Shown: positions 13,701-28,700 of the stretch, in pieces | Numbering within the stretch: the first letter of the stretch is position 1 | Layout of the letters: the number at the start of each line of letters is the position of its first letter | Assembly (NCBI GenBank): GCA_943736015.1 | Contig: OX031060.1 | Coordinates: 19,111,231 to 19,175,230 of the forward strand | DNA from: Tridacna crocea | Lineage: Eukaryota > Mollusca > Bivalvia > Cardiida > Cardiidae | Direction: 5' to 3' | Length of the DNA: 64,000 nucleotides | Position numbers and translations under genes: made by a program | Notes under the pieces: generated by a model | What the model saw: only the letters and a program-made list of their open reading frames with translations | Database searches by the model: none | What the model was told of the DNA's origin: nothing

Positions 13701-16700
13701 ATGTCGGGGATGCCAAATGACTGAGGCTGTAAATGGGCTTTTGTTTATATTTTGTTTATTTATTATTTTGTTCAGTCATTCGCTCTGTTTCCATAATCTT
13801 GTTTCTTGATCTTACACAGCCATTTTATTGTTATATCTTCTATTTCAGAAATGGCACAGGGTTTTGGTCAACAGAAGGCTGCACTGTTGTATCAAGTAAT
13901 GATACAATAACAGTGTGTGAATGTGACCATCTAACAAACTTTGCTGTTCTTATGAGCCCTTTTAAAGCGGTAGGTCTTTCACTTTACGATAAAGGAAACA
14001 TGCAAGACAAGCAAGGACTTGCACGCCCCACATTCCATTGACAAAAGATCATGAATCTCATTAGGATTGTTATAGTTCCTATAATTGAGCTGTCCTCTGG
14101 TAAAAGGGGGCTTAATGCATCTCCATGTTCCATTATACCCAACAGGACACCCCAATATTATGGATCATAGAAAATTAAATATGTATAACAACCAACTGAA
14201 CTATAAGGTAGACTGGTTCTGTGACATACAGAAAATTGATCAATATTGAATTAACTCATTACCAGGCGATAATATTTTAGACTTGTCCAAATTGAAAGCA
14301 TTTGCAGATGACAAAATAAAAGTGACTGAAAATTTGAAATTTGTTTTGTGAAGGGTAGAAAACATTGTGGGAAAAGGAGAAAATGCTGGTTACCAGCATT
14401 TTCTCCTTTTCCCACAATGTTTTTGGAAGGCTTTTTTCTCAGGGGCATCAAAAGTAGGGATTTGTGTGGTAATGGGTTAAACAACTAAACTTTGGACAAG
14501 TCCTACTTGAATGCATTTTCAGACAAGAAAGTAATTGTTTTCCAAATAACCATGGGTTTTCACAACCTTAAGAAAGAAGACTTTTAAATACATTGTTGGA
14601 AAAGGCTGGCATAATTATAGCCATGACATGTAGGTTCATGGTACTTATTGCTTCAAGGTAATTGGTATTTTTCTGTCATAACAAAAATTGGTGCCTTCTA
14701 ACTTGTCTGGTCTTTATTTTGATTGTGAATACCTTGACTCAGATATTTCTTTACCAAATCTAACTTCATTTTCCACAATTAAAGGTAAGAATGGAAGAAA
14801 AATATACCAGAAGTGAAAACAATGTCATCGGCACCTACATGCTAAATACCATTTACCCCACCCTCTAAAATCTTTCTTTACACACAGTTTTACTGAAAAA
14901 TATGCATGGAGACATATTTGGATCATCTGCTAGATCATGTGGCAATTATTTTCAAATCATGTGACTGCAAACTTAAGCCAAATATATCAAGTTGTATTGT
15001 CTTTTTTGCAAAAACCACCCAAATTACATGAATCAAAGTCTTAACTCTTTACCACACAATGACTACTTTTGATGACCCTAAGAAAAAAGCCTTTTGAAAA
15101 TATTGTGGGAAAAGGAGAAAATGCTGGTAACCAGCATTTTCTCCTTTTCCCACAATGTTTTCTATTCTATCAATAAACAATTGCACCATTTGAGTCACAT
15201 TGAAATTATGGTCTGCAAATGTTTTCAATTTGGACAGGGCTAAAATTTTGTCATCTGTTAAAGAGTTAATGGTACCAGGACAGAGGTGAAGATCAAGGTG
15301 TATTTTCTGTTATATGTTTGAATGAAACTTGACAATATTTTCTATGACACTATGTAAAAGATGAACTTAGAAATTTATTTTGTGATTTATTCCAAACTAC
15401 ATGTATGTTAAAATTTGGGCTTTTTCTTTACTACTATGAATCAACAAACTGCAAGGCTAGTTACAATTTTCAAAGATTGAATTATGTGGTACGTGTACGC
15501 CAGTAATGATATCGTTTTAGTCATTACGCATCCCTGCATTTCATACTAGGCTATAGGACTCTAAAATCTTTACCACATAACCCCAAGTTTTAACCACTCT
15601 GAGGAAATAGCCTCTGGAAAACCTCGTGGGAAAAGGAGAAAATGCTGGTAACCAGCATTTTCTCCTTTTCCCACAAGGTTTTTTATGCCTTTACCAACAA
15701 TTATAGTCATTTCAGATAAATTTAAAGTATAGTCTGCAAATGCTTTCAATTTGGACCAGTGTAAAATTTTGTCGTTTGGTAAAGAATTAGTTGTTTCGTC
15801 AAGGGATATTCCTGTGAAAAGAGGAGTGCTTAAAGTGAGGATTGGTTGATTTTTAAATGACTTCTATATTTTCCTAGGCTGACGCATATTCTCTACCACT
15901 TCGGATTATTTCCATCGTCGGGATTTGTGTATCCATCCTTGGACTTGTTATAACAGTTTTCCTGCATTTGACATTATGGAGGTATCTAAAGTTTCGACTA
16001 CTGAGTATTAACTCATTACCAAACAACAATATTTTAGGCTTGTCTAAATCGAAAGCATTTGCAGACAACAAAATAAAAGTGACTGAAAATTTAAAATTTA
16101 TTTTGTAAAGGTAGAAAACATTGTGGGAAAAGGACACAATGTTTTCTAAAGGCTTCTTTCTCAGGGATGTCAAAAGTAGGGATTATGTGGTAATGGGTTA
16201 AGTGTTTATGACCCTGAGGAAGAAGCCTCTTGGGTGGCTCAGTGGTGAGCATGTTGGACTGATGACCTGGAGGTTGTGAGTGCGATATCCGGTTGAGGCG
16301 AACTTTCTTTTTGGCGTATTTTAGACTCTCACCTCTGCTGAAGCATGTGAGAAATGTAGTTGATGCCTTTGGAAAGAAAGTTGTGTTAGTACTGATATGT
16401 GAAAGCCAGGAAACACATGTGCCTCACCGACCGCCATGATATGACCTTGGCTGCTAATGTGGCGCTATACCCCAATAAAACCAACCTGCCAATCCCGAGG
16501 AAGAATACTTTAGAATACATTTAAGAGAAAAAGAGAAAATACTGGTAACCAGCATTTTCTTCTTTTCCCAAAAATGTTTTCTAAAAATGATTTTTAAAGA
16601 CAAACCCATGGGTTCTATTTGATGTGCTTCAACATAAGTCAATGTGAAAATTTGCTGACTGTTACAGAGTTAAATGTATGCTCTTTGATTTGTAAAATGC

Positions 16701-19700
16701 ATACCGGTAATCATGTTCTCCAAAGAAAAAAATTTTTTTTGTCTAAATTCAATTTGCTTCCAAAGTATTTGTGACCCATCATGCAGAAAGAGGCCATCTG
16801 GAAATTCTCTACATCAGTTAGATGAAAACAGATCAATGATAGCGCAGGTCAGTTTAGTGTCAACCCTGGTCCTGCAGCCTGCGCAATTTGCGCAGTCTGA
16901 CCAGGGTTGACACTTTTTGCAGTTCCCAGAAGGTCCTTTTTTGTGTGATATAGGTCACATCTGAGTCTTGTCGCCTTTGTTGTCTGCAAATACTATAAAC
17001 ATGGGAAAAAATTAAACTTTGTTGTTAGGGACAGAGTTACATGTTAGTAATCCTTTGCCACAGTATTTGTTCTTCCATTCATTTCAGATATTTAAAGAAT
17101 GACAGGGTTACAATTCTAATGAATCTTTGCATTGCATTAGTTTTGTCTTACATCATATTTATTGGAGGTGTGGATCGGACAGAAAGCAGGGTAAGTTAGA
17201 CTAGTGTGCATATCATTCATTGATTGTCCATATATACATGTATGGTAGACTGACCAAAAATTCTTGGACAATGCTGTATGAAAAAGGCATTCAGTGCATT
17301 AACTCATTACCAAACAACAAAATGTTAGGTTTGTCCAAATCGAAAGCATTTGCAGACGACAAGATAAAAGTGACTGAAAATTTAAAATTTGTTTTGTGAA
17401 GGGTAGAAAACATTGTGAGAAAAAGAGAAAATGCTGGTAACCAGCATTTTCTCTTTTTCCCACAATGTTTTCTAAAGGCTTCTATCTCAGGGGCGTCAAA
17501 AGTAGGGATTGTGTGGAAATGGGTTAAAGATTATCGGCTCAAAAATATCACTAGCTACCTTCCTTTTCCAATCGTGTTTTCCAAAGGCTTCTTTTTCAGG
17601 GATCTTGGAAGCTTGGATAATGTGTTATAGGGTTAATTCTCTACCAAATGATTGAATTAATTCTTTACCAAACAACAAAATTATAGACTGGTCTAATTTG
17701 AAAGCATTAGCAGAAGACAAAATTAAAGTGACTCAAAAACTGAAATTTGTTTTGGGAAGGGTAGAAAACATTGTGGGAAAAGGAGAAGATGCTGGTTACT
17801 GGCATTTTCTCCTTTTCCCACAATTTTTTTCAAGAGGCTTCTTTGACAGAGTTGTGAAAACCAGAGATTGTTCTGTAAAGAGTTAAAACAATTCTCTTCC
17901 TGCAGGAATCATGTGCAGCTGTAGCAGCCATCTTACAATACATATACCTAGTTGTGTTTTTCACCATGCTGGCAGAGGGAATTGAGATTAGCTCCAGCGT
18001 GTTGTTTGTTTTTTCCAAAAAGTCCAGAGTAAAAATACTCCTTATTTTAGCATGGGGTGAGTGTTCAGTTTTACAGTTTAACCCTTTCCCAAACAACAAA
18101 TTTTGGACCCTTCCAAACCGAAAGAGTTTTCAGAAGACAATTTTAGATTTGGAGAAAATGGCAGAATGTTCTCAAAAAGGGTAGAAAACACTGTGGGAAA
18201 AGGAGAAATTGCTCGATACGAGCAATTTCTCTTTTTCCCACAGTTTTTTTTCAAAAGACTTTTACTGCAGACACGTAACAACCAGGGCTTGTTTGGGAAA
18301 GGGTTAATATGTATGTCAGCACATTGATTCTTTCAAACATATTAACAAATTTTTATGATAACAATGATAAAAACTTTTAACCCCTTACTTAACAATTAAA
18401 ACAACTTAAAGTTGTGAAGGCCTATCAAGCGATAGTTGATCGTTTACTGTGATTTTGAAATGTATCGATGTGTACAAAGCCATTTGTATGAACTATCTAT
18501 GATAACAAGCTAGACAAAAACTGTAGGAGGCAGCATTTAATTACCTTTCTCACAGAACATCCAACAGAATACATTAATAGTTGTACGGTCAGGTGGCAGG
18601 GTACGTGGAAACTTGTTCACGGCTGTAGTTAATCATGTCGCCCAGAGCTGAAGGTGAGGTGGAGACATGATTCACCACAGCCGTGAACAAGTTTCCAAGT
18701 TCCCTGCCACCTGACTGTACAACAAATTTATTATACTTCAAAGTTTTCCCCCTTTCAAAGCGTGTTAAGTGAAATTTTCCTGTTTTATAATTTCACGAAT
18801 CAAGTATGCTGACGAAATAGAAATTCCCTTCTGAGTGCCCCAATTCAATGAAAACTGATGTCACTGGAAATTGACGTCACTAAAACATGCAGTTTGGTGC
18901 ATAAATGTGCAGTCTGGTGATCGAAACGACGCCGCCATTTTGGATGTTGTGTTGCAAATGTAGTGATGTTTACAGAGCACTCAAAAGGGAAACTGGTTTT
19001 GCTTGGTTTTTGCCAGGGAACATGATATATGTTCCTGGCATGTTAACCAATCAGATCACAAGAAATTTCTTTGCAGTATAATAATATTAGTTGTGCATTC
19101 AAGTGGCAGGGGACTTGGACACTTGTTCACAGCTATGGGCAATCATTTTGTCCCAAGCTGAACTTGGAAACTTGAAAACTTGTTCACAGCTGTGCTGAAT
19201 CATGTCACCCTGAGCCATAGGCGAGGTGGTGAGGTGATGATAGGATTTGCCACTGCCGTGAATAAGTTTCCAAGTCCGCTGCCACCTCACCGTACAAAGA
19301 GTTAATTGTAATGTAAAAATTACCATTCAAATGTGTATTCAATGAACTGGTCTCACAAATTGAGTATGCTGATAAAATAGAACTTGCCTTTTGAGTGCCC
19401 CTATATTCAATGAAAACCAATGTCACAGACAACTGACATGACTGAAACCATGGTAAAACATGCAGTTTGGTGCATATATTTGATGATTTCACTGTGATAA
19501 ACAACTAACATATTTTTAACTAAACATGGATTTAAACAACTTCAAGGTAAGTATCCACACATTTAAATGATTTGTTGACAAAAATGAAGGAACATTGATT
19601 GCATCAAATAACCATGAGGTTGTCCTTTTAACCCTTAACAACATGACAAGGTTTTAGATCTGTTCGAATTGAAACCATTGGCCGATGACAGTTTCAGTGT

Positions 19701-22700
19701 GGCTCATATGAAATGGTTTTTCTTTGATAGGGTAGAAACATTATGGGAAAAGGAGAAAATGCTGGTAACCAGGATTTTCTCCTTTTCCCACAATGTTTTC
19801 AAAAGGCTTCTGTCTCAGGGTCGTAAAAGCAGGGATTATTTGGTAAAGAGTTAATATTGCAACATATGAGTTTCAACACTTCACAATTTGCTCACCTGAT
19901 AAAGGGATGACTTGTTCTAACCCTGTGTATTTGTTTTAGAAATACAATGAATTATAATACATGTATATGCAACTATATTCACTTACTTTAAAAAATATTC
20001 AATTCTTTCAACTTATGTGACATTTATCTGGGGAACCTAGTAATACGGTATGGTGCAGGCTACTCATTTTGACTTGTGGGCCCTTTGTACTAACTTGGCA
20101 GCCATTTTGGGTGTTGTGTTGAAAGTGTAGTAGTGTATGGGGCTCCTGTAAGGGAAACTGCTTTTATATTCATGAGCTTTGCCAGAGTACTGGAATATAT
20201 GTTCGGGACATACATGTATTATACGATTGCAAGAAATTTCATTGCAGTATTACTATAGATATTAGACTGCAAGGTTTGTGTTGTCTGACCTTATCTACAC
20301 TGGTTCCTTTACCATCTCAGGCACTGGAGCGATTAACTCTTCACCAAAACAACAAAATTTTGGACCTGTCCAAATTGAAAGTATTTGCAGAGGACTAAAT
20401 CAGTGTGACTCAAAAATTTGAACTGGATTTGGGAAAGGTAGAAAACATTGTGGGAAAAGGAGAAAATGCTGGTTATCAGCATTTTCTCCTTTTCCTACAA
20501 TATTTTCAAAAGCTTTCTTTTTCAGGGTCGTTAAAAGTCGGGATTGTGTTGTAAAGAGTTAAACCAGGCTAGAATCTCAGATAATTGTTCTTTTCAGTTT
20601 TACCTGGTGTAATAGTAGGTGTTTCTCTTGGAGTGACAAAAGCAGACGGCTTTGGAAATAAAGATTTGTAAGTATCACATTGTAGTCCTAAGTGGAAAAA
20701 AAAATAACCTTTCATGGAACAAAGACATCTTTCCATGGACTAAGAGGTAAATGGTAAAAAAATTCAAAGTCTAGTATTAATCAGCATCTCCTGAACTATA
20801 AAGAAACAAAAATGGATAACTAACATAAACTCTCTACCAAACGACAAAATTTTTGATTGGTGGAAATTCAAAGCAGTTGCAGACGACAATTCAAACATGA
20901 CTCAAGTAAATGGGAATTAGTTTTGATAGGGTGGAAAACATGGGGGAAAATGAGAAAATGTGGTTACCAGCATTTTTCCTTTTCCAACTATGTTTTAACC
21001 TTTTACCAAACAACAAAATTTGGGACGTGACCAAATTGAAAGCATTTGCAGATGACAAATTTAAACATTGATGAAATTATGATTTCTGTCTTTGACAGAG
21101 TAGAAAACACTGAGTGAAAAGGAGAAAATGCTGATTACTAACATTTTCTCCTTTTCCCACAGTGTATTCCAAAGACTTCTTCTATTTTTTGAAGGGTCAT
21201 TAAAACTCTGAATTCTGTGGTAAAATGCTTATAAAGATTTAACTCTTTACCAAACAACAAATTTTAAAATTTTAGACTGGTCCAAATTGAAAGCATTGGC
21301 AGACAACGAAATAAAACTGACTGAAAATTTGAAAATTGTTTTGTGAAGGGTAGAAAACATTTTGGAAAAAAGAGAAAATGCTGGTCACCAGCATTTTCCC
21401 CTTTTTCCAAAGTGTTTTCAAAAGTCTTTTTTCTCAGGGTGGTCAAAAGTAGGGATTGTGTGGTAATGGTTTAATACTGGAATATAAATACAAGCAAAAA
21501 CATAGAGCAAAAAGGGCTCTGAAGTATTTTGCCCAAAGATCCTACACCTTACCACTGAGTCATACAGAATTTCTCTGTAGAAATCTTCTGGTGCTAAAAC
21601 TAATATATGAAAGGATCAACTCTTTACCAAACGATGAAATTTTAGACTTGTCCAAATTGAAAGTATTTGCAGATGACAAAATAAACAGGACTCAAAAATT
21701 GAAACTTGACTTTAGAAGAGTAGTAAACAATGCTGCTTACCAGCATTTCCTCCTTTTCTGACAATGTTTTCAGAACTTGAGAAGGTTTCTTTCTCTTAGT
21801 CGTAAAAACCAGGGATTGTTTGGTAAAGGCTTAAAGCGTCTTTCTGTTTTTTTTCAGCTGCTGGCTTTCAATGGAGAGTGGGTTGATCTGGGCCTTTGTA
21901 GGTCCAGCGCTTGCCATTATTTTTGTAAGGATAGTTTCTTCTGCTGTTAAACTCCTGTGTAATATAACCATAATTTTCAAACATTACTGTATGTCAACCT
22001 CAGTTTGGCCAATTTAAAAGAAATAAATACAAAAAAAATGAAATTTAAACATTGTATATATCTGCAAAATATGACCTTTTGACTTGAGATAATGACTAAA
22101 AATACTAGTGGAAAGTACAGTTTTGTCTGAATTTGATTTTACATTCTATCTCTGACATGTGCTTCCCTGTTTATCAGAGTGTTTGATAGTGAAGGATAAG
22201 TTTTCACATAGTATAACTCTTTACCAAATGACAAAATTCTAGACTTCTACTTCCATATGTTAGAACATATATTCAACCCTTTCCCAAATGACAAATTTTA
22301 GACTGTCCCAAACTCAAAGTGTTTGCAGATGACAAATATGAATTTGATGAGAATGACAGAAAGTTTTCCAATGGCTAGAAAACACCGTGGGAAAAGGAGA
22401 AATTGCTGGTTACGAGCAATTTCTCCTTTTCCCACTGTGTTTTCTAAAGACTTGTACTGCAGACATGTAAAAACCAGGGCTTGTTTAGGAAAGAGTTAAC
22501 GAGATAAAAAACAATATAAGAATGCTGGTTACCAGTATATTCTGCTTTTTCCAAAGTGTTTTCATAAAGCTTCTTCTTTAAGGTTGTTAAATTCTTTTGG
22601 TGAAAGGTTTACATAACCGGCTGTAACCCATAAACCCAAGTTTTTCTGACACTGATGAAAAAGGAATTGGAAAGTTTTGTGTGGAAATGACAAAATGCAA

Positions 22701-25700
22701 TTAACCAGCATTTTCTGCTTTTCCTAAAATGTTTTTTGCCTTTTAAGAAACGATTTCTTTTCTTTTGAAGTGCATTCAAAAAGTTGTCTGCAAATGGTTT
22801 TGATTTAGACATGCCTAAAATTTTCCCATTTAAAAAAGCCTTGAATCCTTTATAAAAACACAATAAAAGTGTTAAATTGGTTGAGCAAGCTCTGGGCACA
22901 AGAGCAGCTTTTTCTTCACACAGTGTTTATGTCAAGAAATGTCTTTGATATGTTCAGAATTTTCCTGGATTTATAAAGGGGAAAAAACAGATTACCCAGA
23001 TTTTCTTCTGTTTCTGAAGTGTGTTTTAAATTCCTTTTCTGTCAGGATTTTTAACTTGTTTGGTACAGGGTTCATTCAACAGAGATCTCTTTCATGGTAT
23101 AGAGTGAACAAAGTATAAGGCCCTTTACCAACAATCCTCTGTTTTTAACCCTTTACCCCATAAGGCATTTCTAAGTTATACCTAATGGACTTTAAATAAC
23201 AGCAAGGATGAAGCCGTTTCTTATGTGTATATGACACCTTTTGATAGAAAACATTATGGCAAAAGGTGAAATTGCTCATCACGAGCAATTTCACCTTTTG
23301 CCACAATATTTTCCAAAGGCTCCTACAAGCAAGGCGTAGAAATGAGTATCTATGGCGTAAAGGGTTAAAGACCCTGAGGAACAGAACTTTCTAAAACACT
23401 GGAAAAAAGAGAAAATCCATGTAATAAGCTTTCTCTCCTTTTTCGCACAATGATTTCTACCCTGTCAAAAAAACTTTTTTAATTTGCATCACCTTTAGAA
23501 TTTTTGCATGGAGAAGCTTCAATCTGGAAGAGTGCAAACTTTGTTGTTTGGGAAAGCATTGACACAATATTTTTTATATGTTTCTGTTTTACAGTTTAAC
23601 TGTGTGTGCCTTATTATTGTGATGAGAGCCATGTTTACCACGCAAGCCATGGCTCAGAAAAAGAAAGCAGAAAAGCTCAAGTAAGTTTCATAGGACTTTA
23701 ATCAGCAGATGACATTATTTTGGTGTTAGGATACACTTTCTATTAACTTTTTACCCAATATCCTGAGTTTCAACAACCCTGAGAAGAAGGCCTTTTGAAA
23801 ACATTGTGAGAAAAGGAGAAAATGCTGGTGACCGGCATTTTCTCCTTTTTCCCCACAATGTTTTCTAGTCTGTTTGATACAAATCTCATCATTTGTGCTG
23901 TATGAATTTTGTTGTCAGGAATTGTCTTCAAATTGAACTGTCAAAAATATTGTCACCTGGGAAAGCGTAAACACTATTCATTAATGGCAACTTTTTCTGG
24001 TCATTCATTTTTTTTTTCGTAATTTACTGTAAATTGTTATTTTGGTGTAAAGGTATACAAATGTGTGGATTTTTTTTTTACTCAAGAAATGTTTTGACAG
24101 ACGTACCAGTAGATTAGCTGCCAATAATTCTGAACTATATAAATGACCATCATTGATCAACAGTACCAGTACATGTATATCATTACATACAACATTAACC
24201 ATTTCCCAAACAACCCCCCGGTTTTTACAACCCTAAGAACAGAAGCCTTTTGAAAACATTGTAGGAAAAGGAGAAAATGCTGGAAACCAGCATTTTCTCC
24301 TTTTCCCACAAAGTTTTCTACCCTTTCCAAACAAACTTCAATTTTTGAGTCCCATTCATTTTGTTGTCTGGAAATGCTGTCAGATTGGACCAGTCTAAAA
24401 CTTTGTCGTTTGGTAAAGAGTTGATATTTTCCTCTTTCAGTCATTACTATTTTTGAGGTTGTCATGAAATTTAATGATTAAGAAAGGAAGTCTTTACAAA
24501 GAACATTGTTCTCAGGAAAAATTACAACAAATGTACATTTAGATAAAATGCTTCCTCAGCTTATCAGACAAGTAATGCTTTTCTCAAATTGACGATTTTT
24601 GCTGCTCAGTTTATCATGGTCTATAGTCGGTCATACTACTTACATCATAGTGTTTGATTTTTTTTTCTTTTGATCAGGACAAGTGTAAGGTCACTGTGTG
24701 TGTTAATGCCATTAATGGGTGTAACCTGGCTCATAGGTATATTTCATATCAACGACAGTTTCTACTGGATACAGTATATGTTTGCCATTTGCAATGGTCT
24801 TCAGGTAAATCTTGTAACATATAGTCTTACAAACAATGTCATTACCTCTTACCACACAATCCCGACTTTTAACGACCCTGAGAAAGAAGCCTTTTGAAAA
24901 TATTGTGGGAAAATGAGAAAATGCTGGTAACCAGCATTTTCTCATTTTCCCACAATGTTTTCTACCCTTCACAAAACAAATTTCAAATTTTCAGTCACTT
25001 TTATTTTGTCGTCTGCAAATGCTTTCAATTTGGACAAAGCTAAAATTGTGTTGTTTGGTAATTGGTTAACAAAGAAACAAATGAACAAATGCATAGCAGA
25101 AATACAGGGACCAGGCAGATTCGAACCTAGAATGCACGGATTAGTGGCCAACATCATAACCACTAGGCTAAAGAGAATTCCCCTCTCGTCCAGGCGTTTT
25201 AGGTTCGAATCCTGCCTGGTCCTTGTATTTCTACTATGCATTTGTTTATTTGTCTCTTTGTCGATGCGCCATAAAACAACATTCATTATTTGTTTCTTTG
25301 TTACGGACTTCATTCGTAAGAATGGAGCAATATGGGCTTCTGTCATCCTCTTTGAAAGTAAAGTGGAAAATGTATACATTTCTACAATACCTTAGTGGAT
25401 CATTGTTTTGCATGTTATTGCTAACTTAAGTACAAATTATCATACATTTGCCCATGTGAAATGTATGGCACATAACAAAGTTTGAAAATGTGAAACATAT
25501 TTAATACATCTGTTTCATGGTCCATGTTGTGTAAAACTAAAGAAGAGAATTAGCTGAAGCTTCAACTGATAAAAATATTAATGTCCATTATCTATTATGC
25601 TGTTTTATATGACTATTTTTTGGTTTCTACAGGCATATTTAAAAAAGTGATATTTTTTTGGTTTCTACAGGCATATTTAAAAAAGTGATATGAGCTTTTC

Positions 25701-28700
25701 CGGGATACAATGAAATTGTTATGCCCATTGCTTATACATGTACTTGTTAATATGAAATATGGGTAATACTGAACAAGAGCTTAATTTTACTTTGAACATA
25801 AGCGCTTGTTGAAGACAGGGAGGTGGTGGTGGATGGGATGTTAAAAACTACAGTACTGTCAGTGCCCCTTTCTCCCAATGTGAATTATGTATCATATGCA
25901 ATTTACATCAATTGTAACTCTCTAGCAAAAAAGAAACAACACATTTTTATAACTCTTACGAAAAAGACTTTTCAAACAATGTGAAAAAACATACCAAAAT
26001 AGCTGTTGTGATCAGTCAATGTCTCTGAAACGTTTTTTTTTTTTAAATGTTAGTTGGATCGTTCTCTTGTCCTGTCTGGCTAGTTGTTCTCTTGAGGTCC
26101 AGGTTTGCTGTAACAATACTGGCTATAAGAATGTAAAGGCATTAATAAAGATTGATGAACAAATCTGTATTTTAACATGTATTTCAGGGATTTTTTATTT
26201 TCTTGATTCATTGTGTATTCAATCAACAACTCAAACGAGCATGGGCTACACGTAGCCGCAGGAAATCATCCACAGCTTTTTCATCATCTATGGTAGGTGA
26301 TATAAGTGCTCATGCTTTCATCATGTTCCACCCAACTTTTTTGTTGAATTTCAACAAAATATTTGTCTCTTTTATTTTACTCTTTACCAAACAACAAAAT
26401 TTTAGACTTGTCTAAATTGAAAGCATTAATTTTATTGACAACAAACTTAATGTTAGTCAAAACTTGAATTTTAATTTGGGTAGGGTATAAAATACTGTGT
26501 GAAAAGGAGAAAATGCTGGTTACCAGCATTTTCTACTTTTCCCACAATGTTTTCAAAAGGTTTCTGAGGGTCATGAAAACGAGTGACTGTCTGGTAAAGG
26601 GTTAATATAAACCATTTTCAAGTGTCATGTTTTAACCCTTTACTCCATAAGGTATTTCTTTGGTATCTCTAATTGATCTTAAATAACGGCAAGGATGAAG
26701 CCGTTTCTTATGTGTATATGACACCTTTTGGTAGCATAGAAAACATTGCGACAAACGGTGAAATTGCTCATCACAAGCAATTTCACCTTTTGCTACAATG
26801 TTTTCCAAGGGTTCCTACAAGCAATGTGTAGAAATGAGTATCTATGGAGTAAAGGGTTAAAGACAGTAATAAAAATACTTGAAAACATAGTGCAAAAAGA
26901 AAAAAAATAACTGTCTACTGTTTCTAAAACAGATTGTATCAGTTAGAATCATGCTCATTTCGTCGTCTACAAGTACTTCCAATGTGGATACTTTCTATAT
27001 TTTGTGCTCTGCTTCACCCTTTACTCCATAGATACTCATTTCTATGCATTGCTTGTAGGAGCCTTTTGAAAACATTGTGGCAAAAGGTGAAATTACTCGT
27101 GACGAGCAATTTCACCTTTTGTCACGATGTTTTCTATGCTATTAAAAGGTGTTATATACACATAAGAAACGGCTTCATCTTTACTGTTATTTAGGGTCAT
27201 TTAGAGATACCATAGAAATGCCCAATGGGGTAAAGGGGGTTAATAAATAAACTTATTTTTTAGTCTGAATTGATCAATTATGACACATTTTGAATTGGGA
27301 TATAAACAGCTTCTAATGCCTCTAAAGGTAATACATATACTTTGAAAAGGATTTGATCCATGCTCCATGAAAAGGGGGGTAAATACATCAGCGAAAAGTA
27401 TCGACCCAGGTTAATGTGCGTAAGATGACCTGTATCCGAACTTTTCACCATTGTTTAAAATTCTGCATGCACAAGGACCCGTCTATCTCATGTTTTAAGT
27501 TGGTTGCTAAAATAAGTGAATATTATGGATTTATAAGTATGCAATGGCTTGCTCGGTGCAGAGAGATGCATTAAGCCCCCTCTAGTCAGAGCATGGCTCA
27601 TTTATTATTTAATCCCTGACTTGGTATATTGAGAAAGCTGCTGGAATCTGAAAACTCCTCTTATTATAAAGCTGAAATCAATATCTCAAAGCCTCTTCTA
27701 AAATAAGCAATTTCAGCCACACTATCAACTTTTTTTCCTTTTCAGCAAAATAAAAGTTCAAAACTGAAGCTGGCTGGCTCAAGACTAGGTAAAGTAATTC
27801 TCTCACAAATTTCATGGTTAAATCAATTAAAGAAAATGAAATTTATTATACCCCCCACAACATTGTGGAGGGGGGTATACTTGAATCGCCATGGCTATCT
27901 GTCTGTCGGTCCGCAGACACAAATTTGTCTGGAGCAATACTCCTACAGTTTATCACGTTCTGAAATCAAATTTACACGCAGGGTTCCTATATATATATAG
28001 AAAATTGTGCATGTGCAATTTTCATGGCCCTTCTGTGATTTGTTACAGAATTATCTCCCCTTGAACTTTTATCAGTTTTAATTTTGTACTAAACCATACA
28101 GCATTCTAAACCATTTTGTGACAAGGAACTGTTTTTGTGATAAGGAGCCGATAGCTGTAGTTTCCATCAGGACAGAAGGCATTGTGGGAAAAGGAGAAAA
28201 TGCTGGTTACCAGCATTTTCTCCTTTTCCAACAATGTTTTTAAAAGCTTTCTTTCTTAGGGTCATTAAAAGTAGGGATTGTGAGGTAAAGGGTTAAAGAC
28301 AAATGCCACCATTGAAGCATTATTATACCTTTGCAAACAAATGTTTTCGGGGGTATAATGGAATCAGTCTGTTCATCCATTTGTCCGTCCGTGTGTCCGT
28401 CCATCCATGTACAAAATACGAGTAATTGTGGGTCACCAACTCCTCCTCCGGTTTTCCTTCAATTGTATTGCAACTTTGTTCATATACTGATCATATATTG
28501 AAGATTTGCAAGACAATTTTCAAATGTCAACTCTTCTTGGTTGAGGAATTATCTCGCCTTGAACTTGACACTTTTTTATGTCAAAGCACTGGCGTGGGCA
28601 TTAATTCACATTCAGTGACAGCTCTAGTTTTTTTTTTGTTGTTTGGTAATGTTTTGAATTTAAAGTTTTGGATTTACACAAGTCTAGAAGTTTGGTAAAA

